Notes under the pieces: model-generated
What the model was told of the DNA's origin: nothing
The model's input: only the letters and a program-made list of their open reading frames with translations
Database searches by the model: none
Translations under genes and position numbers: made by a program
Source of the DNA: Candidatus Kapaibacterium sp.
GTDB taxonomy: Bacteria > Bacteroidota > Ignavibacteria > Kapaibacteriales > HRBIN21
Direction: 5' to 3'
Length of the DNA stretch: 64,000 nucleotides
Assembly (NCBI GenBank): GCA_025059875.1
Contig: JANXCT010000001.1
Coordinates: 62,001 to 126,000 of the forward strand
Shown: piece after piece, positions 17,797 through 24,895 of the stretch
How positions within the stretch are numbered: the first letter of the stretch is position 1
Layout of the letters: each line of letters opens with the position of its first letter

Positions 17797-18705
17797 TTAG
17801 CCGGCGTGAGTGAGGACAATGCCAGCGATGACAAGGAGTGTCCCGAAGAGGAAAGCCAGCGACGGGACGAACCCGAAGAGCGGAAGAGAAGCCAGGATGG
17901 TCAGAACGGGTTGGAGGGTGGAGAAGATTGCTACCTTGCTCGCTTCCATGTGGCGCAGCGCTACCAACCATAGCAAGTAGCCGATGCCGGATGTGACCAC
18001 TCCCATGTAGAGAAGCTCCCCCCAGACTATGGGCGTCATTCGATCCCACCCCAGCGAGCCGTCGAGCAGCGCCCAGAAAGGCACGTAGAGGAGCCAGCCA
18101 ACGAGCATACTGGAAGCCGTTACATGGAGTGCCCCGTGTTGGAGCGAAAGGGGTTGACTGAGGACAGTGAATCCAGCCCACGCCACGCTAGCGCAGAGGA
18201 GTAAGAGGTTCCCCTGGACGTGTTCTGCTCCGAAGGCGAACTCTCGCTCCGACAGCACGGCTACGACGCCTGCGAAGGCACACCCAATACCGAGGATCTT
18301 CCGCAGGTTCAGTCGCTCCTGCCGCAATGCCCAGCTCAGAAGGAGTGCCCACACTGGCGTGAGAGCGTACATGAGCGAAGCATTGGCTGCTGCAGTCCGG
18401 TGCACTCCAGCAAAGAAACACCACTGGTTTAGCGGGACCCCAAGAGCACCGAGGAGGAGCAGCAGAAGGCGTTCACGCGCAGTCAAAGCCGAGAGTAACC
18501 AACTCCAGTGCCGATGCCAAAGGAGCCAGAGAGCAGCCCCGAGTGCAGCGAAGAACCCGCGCCATAGCAGCGCGGTCTCTGGGGAAAGCTGGTGGAGGGC
18601 GTGTTGAGCGACCAAGTGGGTGCTGGAGCCGATGGCCTGCTGGAGGATTAGCAGGAGAGTGTCGCGAGAAGCTCGGTAAGCTTGTGGTGTTGGGCTTCCC
18701 AGCAT
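17797..18705 (-). CDS. EamA/DMT-family transporter
   Basis: 302 residues from the ATG at 18705; one further upstream (18750) would lengthen it by 15 residues. It has about ten hydrophobic helices in two repeated EamA halves, e.g. LLLLLLGALGVPLNQWCFFAG and LLLLCASVAWAGFTVLSQPL, with the typical end VLTILASLPLFGF and LLVIAGIVL. It is an inner-membrane exporter or permease of metabolites; substrate unknown. Its start overlaps the end of the glycosyltransferase gene by 58 bases, so coupling within that operon is likely. Confidence 0.88.
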   Translation of the reverse strand: MLGSPTPQAYRASRDTLLLILQQAIGSSTHLVAQHALHQLSPETALLWRGFFAALGAALWLLWHRHWSWLLSALTARERLLLLLLGALGVPLNQWCFFAGVHRTAAANASLMYALTPVWALLLSWALRQERLNLRKILGIGCAFAGVVAVLSEREFAFGAEHVQGNLLLLCASVAWAGFTVLSQPLSLQHGALHVTASSMLVGWLLYVPFWALLDGSLGWDRMTPIVWGELLYMGVVTSGIGYLLWLVALRHMEASKVAIFSTLQPVLTILASLPLFGFVPSLAFLFGTLLVIAGIVLTHAG

Positions 18706-19787
18706 AGGTGTGGAGCTGCTTCGCGGCAGCGTTGGTGGTACTGTTGCCAAACGTCGGGAATTCGTAGGGTTCTAACGGCGCGCTCCAGTTCCTCAAGCGA
18801 GTAGTCCTGCGATAAGAGGATGCCAATGCGATACTGCTCAAAGAGCGCGCGGAGCGCCGGCAGGGCGGTGGCAATCGTAGGAATCCCTGCCATGCAGTAC
18901 TCAAACACCTTGTTGGGAAGGGCCAGTTCATAGCTGTGACTGAGCGGTTCGATGAGTGCTAGTCCGATATCGGCAGAAGCAGTCCACTCCAAGAGCTCGT
19001 CGTAAGGACGCCAGCCTAACCAGTGCACACGAGCACTCACGTTGAACTGCTGTGCCAGTTGCTGGAGCTTGTGCTGGTAGGCACCTCCGCCTAGGACGCA
19101 CAGAACGGCTGTCGGAAGACGGCAGAGCAGGCGGATGCTTTGTTCAATTCCGCGTCCTTCTGTGACGACGCCCTGGTAGAGCAGTACTATACTTTCCTCG
19201 GGCAGATGAAGGATGCGCCGTAGCCGATCGGAACGGGGTAGGACACGGTACCGGGGGACATTGAGGAGCACAACGGGAGCATGGCGCAGGTGGTACCGCC
19301 GCTGGAGCTCATCCGCGTCCAGTCGTCCTGAGACAACGCAGCCGTCAACCCTGCGAATGAAGGAGGCCTCTATCCATTGCAGGATTCTCTGCGTCACCGG
19401 ACGGTTGCGCAGCGAGGCTAAAGCGAAGAAGAGCTCACGGGAGTCGTAGACGACGGAGGCTCGATAGCGTTTGGCTAAGAGTGCAGCGGCTGGAAGTCCA
19501 TAGATATCCGCTGCCCAGTAAACCCGTGCGCGGAGGTGTCTCCCGTGACGCAGGAGCCAGAGCATGAGCAAGAACCACTGCTGCCATGTCCGTCGTACGC
19601 TTGGCCGTGGGCGTAGGAGGGCTGCAATTCCTCGCTGCTGCAGCCGCTGCGTGGCCTCTGCCGTACCCCAGCCTACTAGACATACCCGCCGCCCTTCCTG
19701 GGCAATGCTAAGGGCGACGTTCAACGTGCGGGCATCGTAGAGCACCTCCGACATGCTCACGATGCAGACATCCCAGTTGCTGGGCAT
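18648..19787 (-). CDS. Glycosyltransferase family 4-like
   Basis: 379 residues. The N-terminal Rossmann-like half carries EVLYDARTLNVALSIAQEGRRV; the C-terminal half carries the GT4 donor-site features LYQGVVTEGRGIEQSIRLL, VHWLGWRPYDELLEWTASADIGLALIEP and the motif ALPNKVFEYCMAGIPTIAT, whose E-(x)7-like acidic region binds the nucleotide sugar. It probably transfers a sugar to an envelope polysaccharide or glycolipid. It is separated by 1 base from the FemAB-like gene and overlaps the DMT transporter. Donor and acceptor are unknown. Confidence 0.9.
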   Translation of the reverse strand: MPSNWDVCIVSMSEVLYDARTLNVALSIAQEGRRVCLVGWGTAEATQRLQQRGIAALLRPRPSVRRTWQQWFLLMLWLLRHGRHLRARVYWAADIYGLPAAALLAKRYRASVVYDSRELFFALASLRNRPVTQRILQWIEASFIRRVDGCVVSGRLDADELQRRYHLRHAPVVLLNVPRYRVLPRSDRLRRILHLPEESIVLLYQGVVTEGRGIEQSIRLLCRLPTAVLCVLGGGAYQHKLQQLAQQFNVSARVHWLGWRPYDELLEWTASADIGLALIEPLSHSYELALPNKVFEYCMAGIPTIATALPALRALFEQYRIGILLSQDYSLEELERAVRTLRIPDVWQQYHQRCREAAPHLCWEAQHHKLTELLATLSC

Positions 19788-19788
19788 A

Positions 19789-20769
19789 CTACGAGAAGCG
19801 GTAGTGAAACGTGCTGCGAAGGATGCCGCGACTGTCGAAGCGCTCCTTGAAACGAATGAGGCTGAGCGCAGGGGTCATCGGGTCGGGTGACTTCGTGTCC
19901 TGGGAAACGCCGATGTCAACCCACTCGTAGCCTTGTTCTGTCGCCCAGCGGACGATCTCGTACATGAGGAGGTAGATGGGGCGCAGATGTTGGTACTCGT
20001 AGAGCATCATGTTGTAGAAGCACAGCACGACTTTGGAGTTGCAGAGGAACAGAAGGGAACCGGCAATCGGTGTCTCTCCGTAGTAGACCATCAGCAGGCG
20101 CAAGTGCTCGGGGACGAGGAGCTGTAACCGGTGGAGGTCCTCTAGCGAGTGAGTCGGCTTTGCTCCGTGCCGGGCTTTGTTCTCCACAAGGATGCGGTAG
20201 AACGTATCGTAGCTTTGGCTCTCTTCAACCCGTAGGCGGCCTTCTCGGAGCAGTTTGCGAATGGTTTTGCGGGCGGTCTTATCGAAGAAACGGAGGAAAT
20301 CGGTGCCGTGCCGTAGATGGATGGCGTGCGAGATGTAGTGGTATTCGAAGTCGAAGCGCCGATAGAGCATGGCGTATTCCAGGTTCTGGGAGTAGTTGCG
20401 GCTGTAGATGAATGGCGCCGGGATGAGGAAGAGTTCGCGGAGACCGATACGGCGTCCGTAGTCCAAGAGTGCGTCTACCAGTTCCAATGCCAGCGCGAAA
20501 GGAATATCTTCCGTAACAATCCCGCCGTAGCTTGCTCCAACGGGGGACCAGAGTATGCTTCCGTCACCTGTCAAGCCACCGGGCATTACTCCAACAAGCT
20601 TCCCGCCCTTGCGGAAGAGCAGGTGATGGAAGTGAAACTTCCCCGGAGGATGGTAGTCCAGGAACTGGAGGCGATGAAACATCGTGCCGTTGTTGGAGCG
20701 CGCAACGAACTCCTCCCACTCCTGGCGGTATTCCGGTCGGTATTCTTCAACGCTCACTCGGCATTCCAT
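19789..20769 (-). CDS. FemAB/GNAT-like N-acyltransferase
   Basis: 326 residues from the ATG at 20769, chosen because the alternative would overlap the histidine-kinase gene and because a TACTTTTG element lies 32 bases upstream. The C-terminal half shows the FemAB-like/BioF2 fold: RFFDKTARKTIRKLLREG, YRILVENKARHG, LLMVYYGETPIAGSLLFL, and YLLMYEIVRWATEQGYEWVDIGVSQ. These proteins transfer an acyl or aminoacyl group to cell-envelope polymers. The neighbouring glycosyltransferase and transporter suggest surface polysaccharide or glycan work. Substrate unknown. Confidence 0.85.
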   Translation of the reverse strand: MECRVSVEEYRPEYRQEWEEFVARSNNGTMFHRLQFLDYHPPGKFHFHHLLFRKGGKLVGVMPGGLTGDGSILWSPVGASYGGIVTEDIPFALALELVDALLDYGRRIGLRELFLIPAPFIYSRNYSQNLEYAMLYRRFDFEYHYISHAIHLRHGTDFLRFFDKTARKTIRKLLREGRLRVEESQSYDTFYRILVENKARHGAKPTHSLEDLHRLQLLVPEHLRLLMVYYGETPIAGSLLFLCNSKVVLCFYNMMLYEYQHLRPIYLLMYEIVRWATEQGYEWVDIGVSQDTKSPDPMTPALSLIRFKERFDSRGILRSTFHYRFS

Positions 20770-20807
20770 GGAGATCCGCGAAGGGATTACAATGCTTGGC
20801 AGGCTCG

Positions 20808-20815
20808 CAAAAGTA
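20808..20815 (-). promoter_or_regulatory. Candidate -7 element upstream of the FemAB-like gene
   Basis: Minus-strand TACTTTTG, an exact match to TAnnTTTG, placed inside the 3' region before the histidine-kinase stop at 20828. The leader to the ATG at 20769 would be about 32 bases. It suggests the FemAB-glycosyltransferase-transporter genes can be transcribed separately from the kinase operon. Confidence 0.45.
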
Positions 20816-20827
20816 CGTGGTGCACTC

Positions 20828-22372
20828 TCAGTGACTTCCCGATGCCTCCGTGGCTGGCCTGCTTGTAGGCTGGAGAGGAAGCTCAATGAGGACGGTTGTC
20901 CCTTTGCCTAAGGCACTGCGGATACGAACATGTCCTTGGTGGGCTTCTATCAAGCGTTTGACAACCCATAGCCCTAGCCCCGAGCTGAGTTCTCCACCGG
21001 TGGACTGAGCACCGAGCCAAGCTCCGCGTTGAAAGGCGTTCCGAATGTCCTCCCCGCTCATCCCTGGGCCATTGTCTTCTACCTCGATGTGGAGCCTTCC
21101 ATCCTGGGCATAAGCTCGGACGATGACTATCGCACCGGACTGGGAGTACTTGATGGAATTGCCGATCAGGTTGTCCAGCGCCTCCTCCAGCCGCTGAGGA
21201 TCAGCCAGGATTAGGGGGAGTCCTGGCTCTATCTCCCGGAGGAGGGCAATGGCTTTGCGATCAGCGAGTGGCTTGTTGCGGTAGCAGGCAGAGCGAATGA
21301 TGTCTGGAACATCGACTGGCCGCAGGTCTAACCGCAGTACTGCTGCCTCTAGGACCAGGACGCGAGAGATTCCCTGTGACAGCTCTACAATGCGCGTTGT
21401 CCTCCCCAGGATGTCGGTGATGATCTCCTGCTGTTCCCGAGTCCAGAGGTCGTAGGAGCGCAACAGCTCCACTAGGCTACGGATAGCCGACGCTGGGTTC
21501 TTGATGTCGTGAACTAGCGCGGCGAAGAGGGCATCCTTCTGCTCTTGGAGCCGCTCTAACTCTCTCTGCTTCGCCGAGAGATGCTCAACCTGCTCCTGCA
21601 GGGCTTTGTTCTCCTGTTGCAGGTGGCGGCTCCGAGCTTCAAGGGCGCTAACCTGACCTCGGAGGTTGCTCAGCTCAGCTTTGAGTTGGGTATTTTCTGC
21701 GAGGAGGGCGTCTTGCGCGGTATAGACAGGCTTGCTGTCGGAGGGATGAGCCAAACGTGCCGTAGCTTGAGTACGACGTCGCGCGCGGATTCGTGACCAT
21801 AAGAGGAGCACAAGGATACCGAAGGTAACGCCGAAAGTCGGGACGATGATCCACCAAAGCCAGCCATTTCCTGCATGGGTCGAAGCAGAAGGTGCAGATG
21901 GAGTTGAACCCTGGGAAAGCTGTTGACGAAAGCTCCGGCGTCGCTGGCTCCAAATCCGTTTCCACTCTGCTGCCCGCTGGACGTCGACGAAGAAAGAGAA
22001 AGAGACAGGCTGGGCGTACCATCCTTCTGCTGGCGCGAAGGCCTGGACAGTGAGGCTATAGGTACCTTCCGGCAGGCCAGTGTAGAGCACTCTGTCTAAC
22101 CCGATGGAGCGAAGCTGTTCGCGGTTGTCCTCGTGGCGACGCAGCCCAATGCGGAATAGGAGCGGCGTTGAGATTTGGGGACAGCGGCAGGCGAAGGCAA
22201 AGCTAATTGTGTCGGTAGGAGCTATGGCCAGGCTGTCCCATTCCCAATCTTGGAGGGCAATTCCATTCAGGGCAATCCCCCGCAGGGTGGTCTGTCGCTC
22301 TTGGGCTATCCCAAGGAGCACGGTGCTGCAGAGGACGAGGAGCTGCACCCATGTTGCTATTCGGCTACCCAT
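20828..22372 (-). CDS. Membrane-bound sensor histidine kinase
   Basis: 514 residues. Signal/anchor at 1-23; a periplasmic domain at about 25-135 resembling a lone Y_Y_Y module (GTYSLTVQAFAPAEGWY) without the usual propeller; a transmembrane segment at about 170-192; a long coiled coil rich in Leu/Gln/Glu at 222-280; HisKA with His288 in LVHDIKNPAS; then an HATPase with the N box DNLIGNSIKYS, G1 DNGPGM and G2 GLGLWVVKRLIEAH. It senses an unknown periplasmic signal. No response regulator lies beside it; the nearest is 33528-35012, about 11 kb away. It overlaps the HAD phosphatase by 16 bases at its 5' end. Confidence 0.93.
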   Translation of the reverse strand: MGSRIATWVQLLVLCSTVLLGIAQERQTTLRGIALNGIALQDWEWDSLAIAPTDTISFAFACRCPQISTPLLFRIGLRRHEDNREQLRSIGLDRVLYTGLPEGTYSLTVQAFAPAEGWYAQPVSFSFFVDVQRAAEWKRIWSQRRRSFRQQLSQGSTPSAPSASTHAGNGWLWWIIVPTFGVTFGILVLLLWSRIRARRRTQATARLAHPSDSKPVYTAQDALLAENTQLKAELSNLRGQVSALEARSRHLQQENKALQEQVEHLSAKQRELERLQEQKDALFAALVHDIKNPASAIRSLVELLRSYDLWTREQQEIITDILGRTTRIVELSQGISRVLVLEAAVLRLDLRPVDVPDIIRSACYRNKPLADRKAIALLREIEPGLPLILADPQRLEEALDNLIGNSIKYSQSGAIVIVRAYAQDGRLHIEVEDNGPGMSGEDIRNAFQRGAWLGAQSTGGELSSGLGLWVVKRLIEAHQGHVRIRSALGKGTTVLIELPLQPTSRPATEASGSH

Positions 22373-23124
22373 CCCTGGTACCTCCGCTGTCGGGGTAAGT
22401 ACCGAGGAGAGAGGCGGCGGTGATGAAGGAGGGAGTCAATCGTGCGGCGAACGTCGAACAATGACTCGTATGGGAAGAACCCGATCCCTTGCTGCTGGCA
22501 CCACTTGGCTAGCTCGCCTCGAGCGAAAACGAAGTCCGCGTAGTATGCTGGGCAAAGATCAGAGAGGCCGTCGCCGACATAGAGTATCGGCAGCTCGGGT
22601 GGAGTCCAACTGAGGAGTGCTGCCCGCTTGCAAGCAGCGCAAGGGTAAGGGCTTGGGCACGTCTCCTGGCAGCTTTCGTATGCCCAGGGGAATTCAGCCC
22701 GCAGGCGGCTGTAGCTCCATTTGAGGCGATTACAGGCAATCGGCAGTTCGGTCAGCTCTACCGCTGCTAATAAAGGCAAGATGTAGGCATCGAAGCCATC
22801 GCTGACGATGGCCACACCGATGCCTTGGTGATGACAGTAGGCTATAAGCTCTCGGACATACGGTCGTAGGCCAATAGTTTGTGCGAACGCAGCGATTTCC
22901 TCGGGTGTAAGCTCGGGCGGGAGTTCCTGGATGGCCTGGCGATAGTACTCCAGAACGGAGAGTTGGCACTGTTGCAGGCGTTGCTCTAATTCCTGAGCTC
23001 GGCTGCTGTAGCGGCGGAGTAGAGTGGTGCCGATGTCGGCTAGAGTAAGGGTCCCGTCGAAGTCGCAGAAGAGGACTGCTCGAAGGTCATCTGCGAAAGG
23101 GTATGAGCCGGGTAGCTCAACCAT
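22357..23124 (-). CDS. HAD-IB family phosphatase (MtnX-like)
   Basis: 255 residues from the ATG at 23124, which overlaps the upstream gene's stop by 8 bases and starts just before the catalytic motif I FCDFDGTLT (nucleophile Asp and general acid Asp). Motif II is IVSDGFDAYI, and motif III/IV is LPILYVGDGLSDLCP. The pattern resembles the HAD subfamily IB, including 2-hydroxy-3-keto-5-methylthiopentenyl-1-phosphate phosphatase and phosphoserine phosphatase-like enzymes. The substrate cannot be read from the sequence. A Cys-rich insert CQETCPSPYPCAACK may bind a metal or form disulfides. Confidence 0.85.
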   Translation of the reverse strand: MVELPGSYPFADDLRAVLFCDFDGTLTLADIGTTLLRRYSSRAQELEQRLQQCQLSVLEYYRQAIQELPPELTPEEIAAFAQTIGLRPYVRELIAYCHHQGIGVAIVSDGFDAYILPLLAAVELTELPIACNRLKWSYSRLRAEFPWAYESCQETCPSPYPCAACKRAALLSWTPPELPILYVGDGLSDLCPAYYADFVFARGELAKWCQQQGIGFFPYESLFDVRRTIDSLLHHRRLSPRYLPRQRRYQGWVAE

Positions 23125-23923
23125 ATTGGTAGAATCCTTGGCCAGAGACTCGACCGAGGCGGTTAGCACGGACGTACTGTCGCAGGAGTACGCAGGTTCG
23201 GTAGCGCTCTTGCCGATACTCCTCGTGGAGTGCATCCAAGATGGCAACGATGGTATCCAGGCCAATCTCATCAGCCCATTCCAGTACGCCCTTCGGATAA
23301 TTTGTCGCCAGCCGCATGGCGGTATCAATGTCGTTCGGCTCAGCAACGCGCTCCAGAACTGTGAAAGCCCCCTCGTTGATGAGCAGCGCTAAGATGCGTG
23401 GGATGATCAAGCCAACGCGGTCAGCAACGACCTCCGTGCGGAATCCGAGCGAGGCAAAGAAGTCTTTGGCTGTTGCTAAGGCCTGATTTGAAGCCGTGAG
23501 TGCCGGAGCAATTTCCAGTATATCAGAGCTCTGGAAGACGCTAGGTAGGCCGTTGAAGGCAACAACCTCAGGGTATTGGAGAGCTGCAGCGCATGCCGTG
23601 GCCGTCTCTGTGAGCCCAGACCGCAGCCAGAGTGCTCGAGGATACCGCCTCTGGAGGTTCTGGAGGGAGTTCAGTCGCTGTCGAGTAGACAGCAGGCAAG
23701 GGTCGATGACGACGGTGGGAACGTAGTCTGGCAATTGCTCCTCTGAGAGGCATTCCTGTCGTAGCTTCTCCCATAGCTCACGCCATGGTGAGGCCGCAAT
23801 CTCGTCTGAAGAGGCGAGGGCGACAGGGATCTCGTATTGGCGGCACCTTTCGGTGATTTCTTGAGCTTTTCTCGGGTGCTCTGTCAGGATTCCAACGACG
23901 ATGACGCTGAAAGTGGATGCCAT
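23117..23923 (-). CDS. 3-hydroxyacyl-CoA dehydrogenase-like protein, degenerate NAD domain
   Basis: 268 residues from the ATG at 23923. The C-terminal 3HCDH domain (about residues 168-268) is well formed: DRVGLIIPRILALLINEGAFTVLE, NDIDTAMRLATNYPKGVLEWAD and the closing GQGFYQYG. The N-terminal Rossmann half lacks the GxGxxG loop (it reads VVGILTEHPRK). At the place where the catalytic His normally stands in GxHFFNP the sequence is AFNGLPSVF, though the downstream Glu region LEIAP is recognisable. It is therefore unlikely to be an ordinary dehydrogenase and may be a structural or regulatory relative. It heads the minus-strand operon with the HAD phosphatase and kinase; a TAGTTTCG element lies at 23953-23960. 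Confidence 0.8.
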   Translation of the reverse strand: MASTFSVIVVGILTEHPRKAQEITERCRQYEIPVALASSDEIAASPWRELWEKLRQECLSEEQLPDYVPTVVIDPCLLSTRQRLNSLQNLQRRYPRALWLRSGLTETATACAAALQYPEVVAFNGLPSVFQSSDILEIAPALTASNQALATAKDFFASLGFRTEVVADRVGLIIPRILALLINEGAFTVLERVAEPNDIDTAMRLATNYPKGVLEWADEIGLDTIVAILDALHEEYRQERYRTCVLLRQYVRANRLGRVSGQGFYQYG

Positions 23924-23952
23924 CAGAGGCTCCTTCTCCTCAGGCACCTGCG

Positions 23953-23960
23953 CGAAACTA
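23953..23960 (-). promoter_or_regulatory. Candidate -7 element of the 3HCDH-like/HAD/kinase operon
   Basis: Minus-strand TAGTTTCG, one base from TAnnTTTG, giving a leader of about 23 bases to the ATG at 23923. It lies back-to-back with the plus-strand element at 23964-23971 that faces cdsA. Confidence 0.35.
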
Positions 23961-23963
23961 CGG

Positions 23964-23971
23964 TAATTTTG
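23964..23971 (+). promoter_or_regulatory. Candidate -7 element of cdsA
   Basis: TAATTTTG, an exact match to TAnnTTTG. The implied transcript start near 23978 leaves a leader of about 21 bases to the ATG at 23999 and supports that start. No -33 TTG is evident. Confidence 0.5.
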
Positions 23972-23998
23972 ACACTGGGTGCTAAGCTTGCTTTAGCG

Positions 23999-24841
23999 AT
24001 GGAGGGATCGGACAGTCAGCGGAAAAGTTTAGTCCAGCGTCTAGCCGTTGCTGCTGTGGGAATTCCTCTTGTGGTGGGAGCTGTCCTTATAGGTGGGTGG
24101 GTCTTCGCAGGATTAGTAGCTGTAGTAGCAGGGATTGCAGCTTGGGAGTACGGACAGCTCATGCAGCGGCGTGGAGTTCTTCCTCAGTGGTCATTACTCG
24201 TTGGGGGGGCAGTCGCCCAGAACTTACTGACGTTTGCTCTTGGCAGTCCCCTGGTAGCTTTAGGAATCCTCGGCCTCTCTATCGTTTTGCTCGCTTGGGG
24301 CATGGCTCTATGGTGGTGGCGTGGCTCCCCGCTGCTCAACACTGCTTCCACAGTCGCTGGAGTCTGCTATGTAGGAGGGCTGTTGAGCACGCTTATTCCA
24401 CTGCAGTGGGTGAGAGGAGGGATAGAGGTGCCTGGTGGGATGGTACTTCCTCTCTTAGCGGCTATATGGGTCGGGGACACAGCGGCCTACGCTGTCGGCT
24501 GTCGGTGGGGGCGCTATCCGCTAGCACCCAGGGTTAGCCCGAGGAAGACATGGGAAGGTGCAGTGGCCTGTTTCATCGGAACGGCCTTAGCTTTTTGGGG
24601 GCTCTTGCAGTGGTGGATGCCGGCATTTCCGGGAGGTGAGGCGCTCGCACTCGGCATGTTCCTCGGTGTGGTGGGGCAAGTCGGCGATCTCGCAGAATCG
24701 CAGCTCAAGCGGGATGTAGCGGTCAAGGATTCCTCCGCTCTTCTGCCAGGACATGGAGGCATGTTGGATCGGATTGACAGCCTCCTGTTCGCTACGCCTT
24801 GCCTTTACGCTTGGCTTGCGCTGCGAGGGTGGATTGGTTGA
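23999..24841 (+). CDS. cdsA: Phosphatidate cytidylyltransferase
   Basis: 280 residues from the ATG at 23999, chosen because the promoter-like element lies between it and earlier starts. It makes CDP-diacylglycerol from phosphatidate and CTP, the branch point of phospholipid synthesis, at the inner membrane. It has about seven or eight membrane segments and ends with the CDP-diglyceride synthetase signature: SPRKTWEGAVACFIG, then VGDLAESQLKRDVAVKDSS and LLPGHGGMLDRIDSLLF, with the catalytic acidic and Lys residues present. It is followed by a TonB-dependent receptor on the same strand. Confidence 0.96.
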   Translation: MEGSDSQRKSLVQRLAVAAVGIPLVVGAVLIGGWVFAGLVAVVAGIAAWEYGQLMQRRGVLPQWSLLVGGAVAQNLLTFALGSPLVALGILGLSIVLLAWGMALWWWRGSPLLNTASTVAGVCYVGGLLSTLIPLQWVRGGIEVPGGMVLPLLAAIWVGDTAAYAVGCRWGRYPLAPRVSPRKTWEGAVACFIGTALAFWGLLQWWMPAFPGGEALALGMFLGVVGQVGDLAESQLKRDVAVKDSSALLPGHGGMLDRIDSLLFATPCLYAWLALRGWIG

Positions 24842-24895
24842 TACGAGGGAGCTGCTACGTTCGTCGCTACTCTTACCCACTTTTGCAAGTCGCGC

